A DNA stretch of 9,029 nucleotides, taken from positions 1 to 9,029 of the forward strand of contig CAISKC010000265.1 in the NCBI GenBank assembly GCA_903885895.1, in the 5' to 3' direction. The translations under genes were made by a program, and so were the position numbers. Shown in pieces: positions 6,795 through 9,029 of this stretch (position 1 is the stretch's first letter; each line of letters opens with the position of its first letter). This stretch comes from an uncultured Legionella sp. (GTDB taxonomy: Bacteria > Pseudomonadota > Gammaproteobacteria > Legionellales > Legionellaceae). The notes beneath the pieces were generated by a model that worked only from the letters and a program-made list of their open reading frames with translations, ran no database searches and was not told the DNA's origin.

Positions 6795-8111
6795 ATGTCG
6801 GAAATAATTTTATCGGTCGAGCATTTACGTAAATCGTATCGTAAATCTTCATCGCAGGATTTATTGGTTTTGGACGATGTCAATTTTACCCTGCAAAAAG
6901 GGGAAATTGTTGCATTATTAGGAAAATCGGGTTCTGGAAAATCTACACTATTACGCATTATATCTGGGTTGATTGCACCGAGTCATGGACGAGTCGTTTA
7001 TCGGAATCAACCTGTGACGCAACCGGTGCCAGGCGGAATTGCGATGGTGTTCCAATCTTTCGCATTGCTGCCCTGGTTAACGGTGTTAGAAAATGTGGAA
7101 TTAGGATTAGAAGCTCAAGGCATATCGCGAAAAATACGTCGAGCACGTGCGATTGAAGCCATTGATATTATTGGTTTGGATGGATTTGAATCGGCACTGC
7201 CGAAGGAATTATCTGGCGGAATGCGCCAACGCGTAGGATTCGCTCGTGCGCTGGTGATCAATCCTGATATTTTATTGATGGACGAACCTTTTTCTGCATT
7301 AGATGTGTTGACGGCTGAAAATTTAAAATCAGATTTACTGGCATTATGGCAAGAGAAAAAAACCAATACTAATGGTATTTTATTAGTGACTCACAACATT
7401 GAAGAAGCAGCGATGTTAGCCGATAGGATCCTGATTTTAGGCTCTGATCCTGGGCATATTCGTGCTGATTTACCTGTTACGTTGAAACAACCACGTAACT
7501 CAGAGTCGCCACGATTCCGACAGTTGGTAGATAGAATTTATACAGTTATGATCTCGGCAAGTGGAGATAAAAGTCGTTCTGCAGCGCAGCGAGAGCGTCA
7601 GATTGGTTTGGGATATCGTATCCCAGACGTGGATCCTTCCGAATTATCCGGTTTGATAGAAACGATGAAATCATTCAAAGCCAACATCGATTTGCCTGAA
7701 TTAGCGGATGAATTGATGATGAACGTCGATGATTTATTCCCTATTTTGGAAACGTTGGAAATTTTAGGATTTGCGAATATTTTGGAAGGGGATGTGCAAT
7801 TAAGTGATTTAGGCAAAGAGTTTTCTGAAGCGGATTTGCAAGCTAGGAAATTATTGTTTGCGCAACGTCTCTTGGAAAAAGTACCTTTGGCACGTTATAT
7901 ACAGAGGATCTTAGATGAGAAGCCCAGTCATCGCGTTTCAGAAGAACGGTTTTTAACCAAGCTAGAAGATTATCTCAGTGATGATGAAGCGGAGCGTGTG
8001 TTGCGAACGATGATTGACTGGGGGCGTTACGCAGAAATTTTTGCTTATGATTTTAAAACTGGTTTCCTAAGTTTGGAAAATCCTGGGACTGCGACGGATC
8101 AGCAAGATTAG
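6795..8111 (+). CDS. ABC transporter ATP-binding protein with C-terminal AAA-associated domain
   Basis: This 438-residue cytoplasmic ATPase should power the permease encoded just upstream. The nucleotide-binding domain (about 1-250) is intact: Walker A GKSGSGKST (43-51), Q-loop Q87 in MVFQSFALLPW, signature LSGGMRQR (139-146), Walker B ILLMDEP (159-165) with catalytic E164, D-loop SALD and switch H200 in LLVTHNIEEA. It is closest in style to the NitT/TauT/SsuB group. Residues from about 255 to 430 form an extra region resembling the AAA-associated C-terminal domain found on some ATPases of this group, with a winged-helix-like part (LPELADELMMNVDDLFPILETLEILGF, followed by ILEGDVQLSDLGKEF). 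That domain may sense a ligand or regulate transport; this is inference. No substrate-binding protein gene lies next to it, and no terminator hairpin was found after the stop. Confidence 0.93.
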   Translation: MSEIILSVEHLRKSYRKSSSQDLLVLDDVNFTLQKGEIVALLGKSGSGKSTLLRIISGLIAPSHGRVVYRNQPVTQPVPGGIAMVFQSFALLPWLTVLENVELGLEAQGISRKIRRARAIEAIDIIGLDGFESALPKELSGGMRQRVGFARALVINPDILLMDEPFSALDVLTAENLKSDLLALWQEKKTNTNGILLVTHNIEEAAMLADRILILGSDPGHIRADLPVTLKQPRNSESPRFRQLVDRIYTVMISASGDKSRSAAQRERQIGLGYRIPDVDPSELSGLIETMKSFKANIDLPELADELMMNVDDLFPILETLEILGFANILEGDVQLSDLGKEFSEADLQARKLLFAQRLLEKVPLARYIQRILDEKPSHRVSEERFLTKLEDYLSDDEAERVLRTMIDWGRYAEIFAYDFKTGFLSLENPGTATDQQD

Positions 8112-8126
8112 AGTTTTGTCTGCAAA

Positions 8127-8155
8127 TTGACCCCTGTGATTCAAAATGATATAAT
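8127..8155 (+). promoter_or_regulatory. Strong sigma70 promoter with extended -10
   Basis: TTGACC (8127-8132, five of six) and a perfect TATAAT (8150-8155) are 17 bases apart, with TG one base before the -10 (TGATATAAT). Transcription should start around 8162, giving a leader of only about 12 bases to the ATG at 8174. It starts 16 bases after the ATPase stop, so the downstream gene has its own promoter. This is the clearest promoter in the window. Confidence 0.8.
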
Positions 8156-8173
8156 AGCGCTTTTTTAGAACAT

Positions 8174-9029
8174 ATGTCTATGCAGCTATCTGAAGAGCTT
8201 CTACCCTATACACTCGTTGCATCACAACGTCGGTTTCATCCGCTTGAAAATCCGTTATTTGCATACTTAACCGATTGTTATGGACATAAAAAACGTGATG
8301 AAATCGAGAGAAATCCTGGTTTTGAGCGTGTTGTGGAATGGGACAAAGAAGGGCGTCAAGCACTTTTTTTTCATCAAGCGGTTGTCCCAGTTGATTTTCC
8401 GATTTTTCAAAATTTTGATTTAATCGATCTTCATGTCAGCGTTGACTCCAAATTAGTGGACACAGATAGTATCCCACACCGAAAACTGCCGCCTCATCAT
8501 GTAAGCTTGGTTTATATAAACAGAAAGACAGGAGAGAAAATGACGGTCCGGATAGAGTATACCGGGCGCGGTAATTTTATCTATGCTAAATTACAACATC
8601 AAGATAGCTCTTTTTCGCATCCGTCACTTTCAGCCATTCAACAAGAGTATCTTCTGTTACAAGCCAGTTCATCTCAACATTTGTTACAGTCTTTTTTACA
8701 AGCCAAACAACAAGCGCAATTCCAATTATTATTAGAAGTGGAAAATTTAGATAAACAATTAAAAAATGATGATGTCCATGTGATGCATGCGAAAATTGTA
8801 TTACAGGACTTGATTGATCGTTTGACCCTGTATGTGCGCTATAGTGGGTGTTGGGATGGCCGTATTGATATGTATCAGGGCTATTTAAATAGATTACATT
8901 TACCTGAACCTGAACCTGAACCTGAACCTGAACCTGAACCTGAACCTGAACCTGAACCTGAACCTGAACCTGAACCTGAACCTGAACCTGAACCTGAACC
9001 TGAACCTGAACCTGAACCTGAACCTGAAC
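8174..9029 (+). CDS. Unrecognised protein with Pro-Glu repeat region, 3' end beyond window
   Basis: The frame is open from 8174 to the window end: 285 codons plus one base. I do not recognise the first 243 residues. They have no signal peptide or membrane segment and so look cytoplasmic. They include a mixed alpha/beta-looking part (about 1-145), a Gln/Leu-rich, probably helical or coiled-coil stretch (about 153-196, around LQSFLQAKQQAQFQLLLEVE) and a further compact part ending GCWDGRIDMYQGYLNRLHL. From residue 244 the protein is pure Pro-Glu dipeptide. There are in-frame ATGs at 8174 and 8180, and neither has a clear ribosome site (only AGAAC upstream). The sharp promoter just upstream supports a real gene. 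In a Dot/Icm organism such an orphan could be an effector or a surface-linked protein, but nothing in the sequence shows this. Confidence 0.75.
   Translation, partial: MSMQLSEELLPYTLVASQRRFHPLENPLFAYLTDCYGHKKRDEIERNPGFERVVEWDKEGRQALFFHQAVVPVDFPIFQNFDLIDLHVSVDSKLVDTDSIPHRKLPPHHVSLVYINRKTGEKMTVRIEYTGRGNFIYAKLQHQDSSFSHPSLSAIQQEYLLLQASSSQHLLQSFLQAKQQAQFQLLLEVENLDKQLKNDDVHVMHAKIVLQDLIDRLTLYVRYSGCWDGRIDMYQGYLNRLHLPEPEPEPEPEPEPEPEPEPEPEPEPEPEPEPEPEPEPEPEPE
8903..9029 (+). repeat. Perfect hexanucleotide tandem repeat (CCTGAA)n encoding (Pro-Glu)n
   Basis: There are 21 perfect copies of CCTGAA plus one base, with no single mismatch, and the array is cut by the window end. The unit is a multiple of three, so copy-number change lengthens or shortens the Pro-Glu rod without a frameshift. 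The lack of any synonymous variation points to recent expansion by slippage, or to an assembly that stops in the repeat. Confidence 0.98.

Noticed and set aside
8156..8166. AGCGCT followed by a T run, which looked like a terminator
   Set aside because: The palindrome has no loop and cannot fold as a hairpin; it lies just after the -10 box, at the predicted transcript start.
8178..8363. Minus-strand open frame of 61 codons
   Set aside because: It is antisense to the start of the repeat-protein gene, which has a good promoter and a much longer open frame.
8903..9029. The repeat considered as a CRISPR array or telomere-like element
   Set aside because: The units are six bases with no spacers, and the array stays in frame with the upstream gene as Pro-Glu codons.

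Overview
The window most likely comes from a gammaproteobacterium of the Legionellales (Legionella/Coxiella/Rickettsiella/Berkiella-like). The main clue is an IcmL/DotI-type protein, a family tied to Dot/Icm type IVB secretion. A split glycine decarboxylase (separate GcvPA and GcvPB) and moderate-to-low GC fit this but do not prove it. Genus cannot be read from the sequence. No rRNA, tRNA, CRISPR array, insertion sequence or phage gene was seen.

Left part (1-4966, minus strand): one compact gene string, read right to left: icmL-like gene, gcvT, gcvH, gcvPA, a YciI-like gene, gcvPB (its 3' end is cut by the left edge). Genes overlap by 4-7 bases or lie 2-11 bases apart, so they probably form one translationally coupled transcript. 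gcvT, gcvH and gcvPA/gcvPB encode the T, H and P proteins of the glycine cleavage system, which turns glycine plus tetrahydrofolate into CO2, ammonia and methylene-tetrahydrofolate. The L protein (Lpd) is not in the window. The unusual members are the leading icmL-like gene and the YciI-like gene between the two P-protein halves.

Middle (4967-5038): a 72-base divergent intergenic region whose candidate promoters face both ways and overlap.

Right part (5039-8111, plus strand): a two-gene ABC transporter unit. It has a fused double-domain permease of the NitT/TauT type and an ATPase with an extra C-terminal AAA-associated domain. No substrate-binding protein accompanies it, so the substrate is unknown.

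Right end (8112-9029): a strong sigma70-like promoter (TTGACC, 17 bases, TATAAT) drives an unrecognised protein with a very short leader. After 243 ordinary residues the protein enters a perfect CCTGAA hexanucleotide array encoding Pro-Glu repeats, which runs off the window. This is the most unusual sequence in the window.
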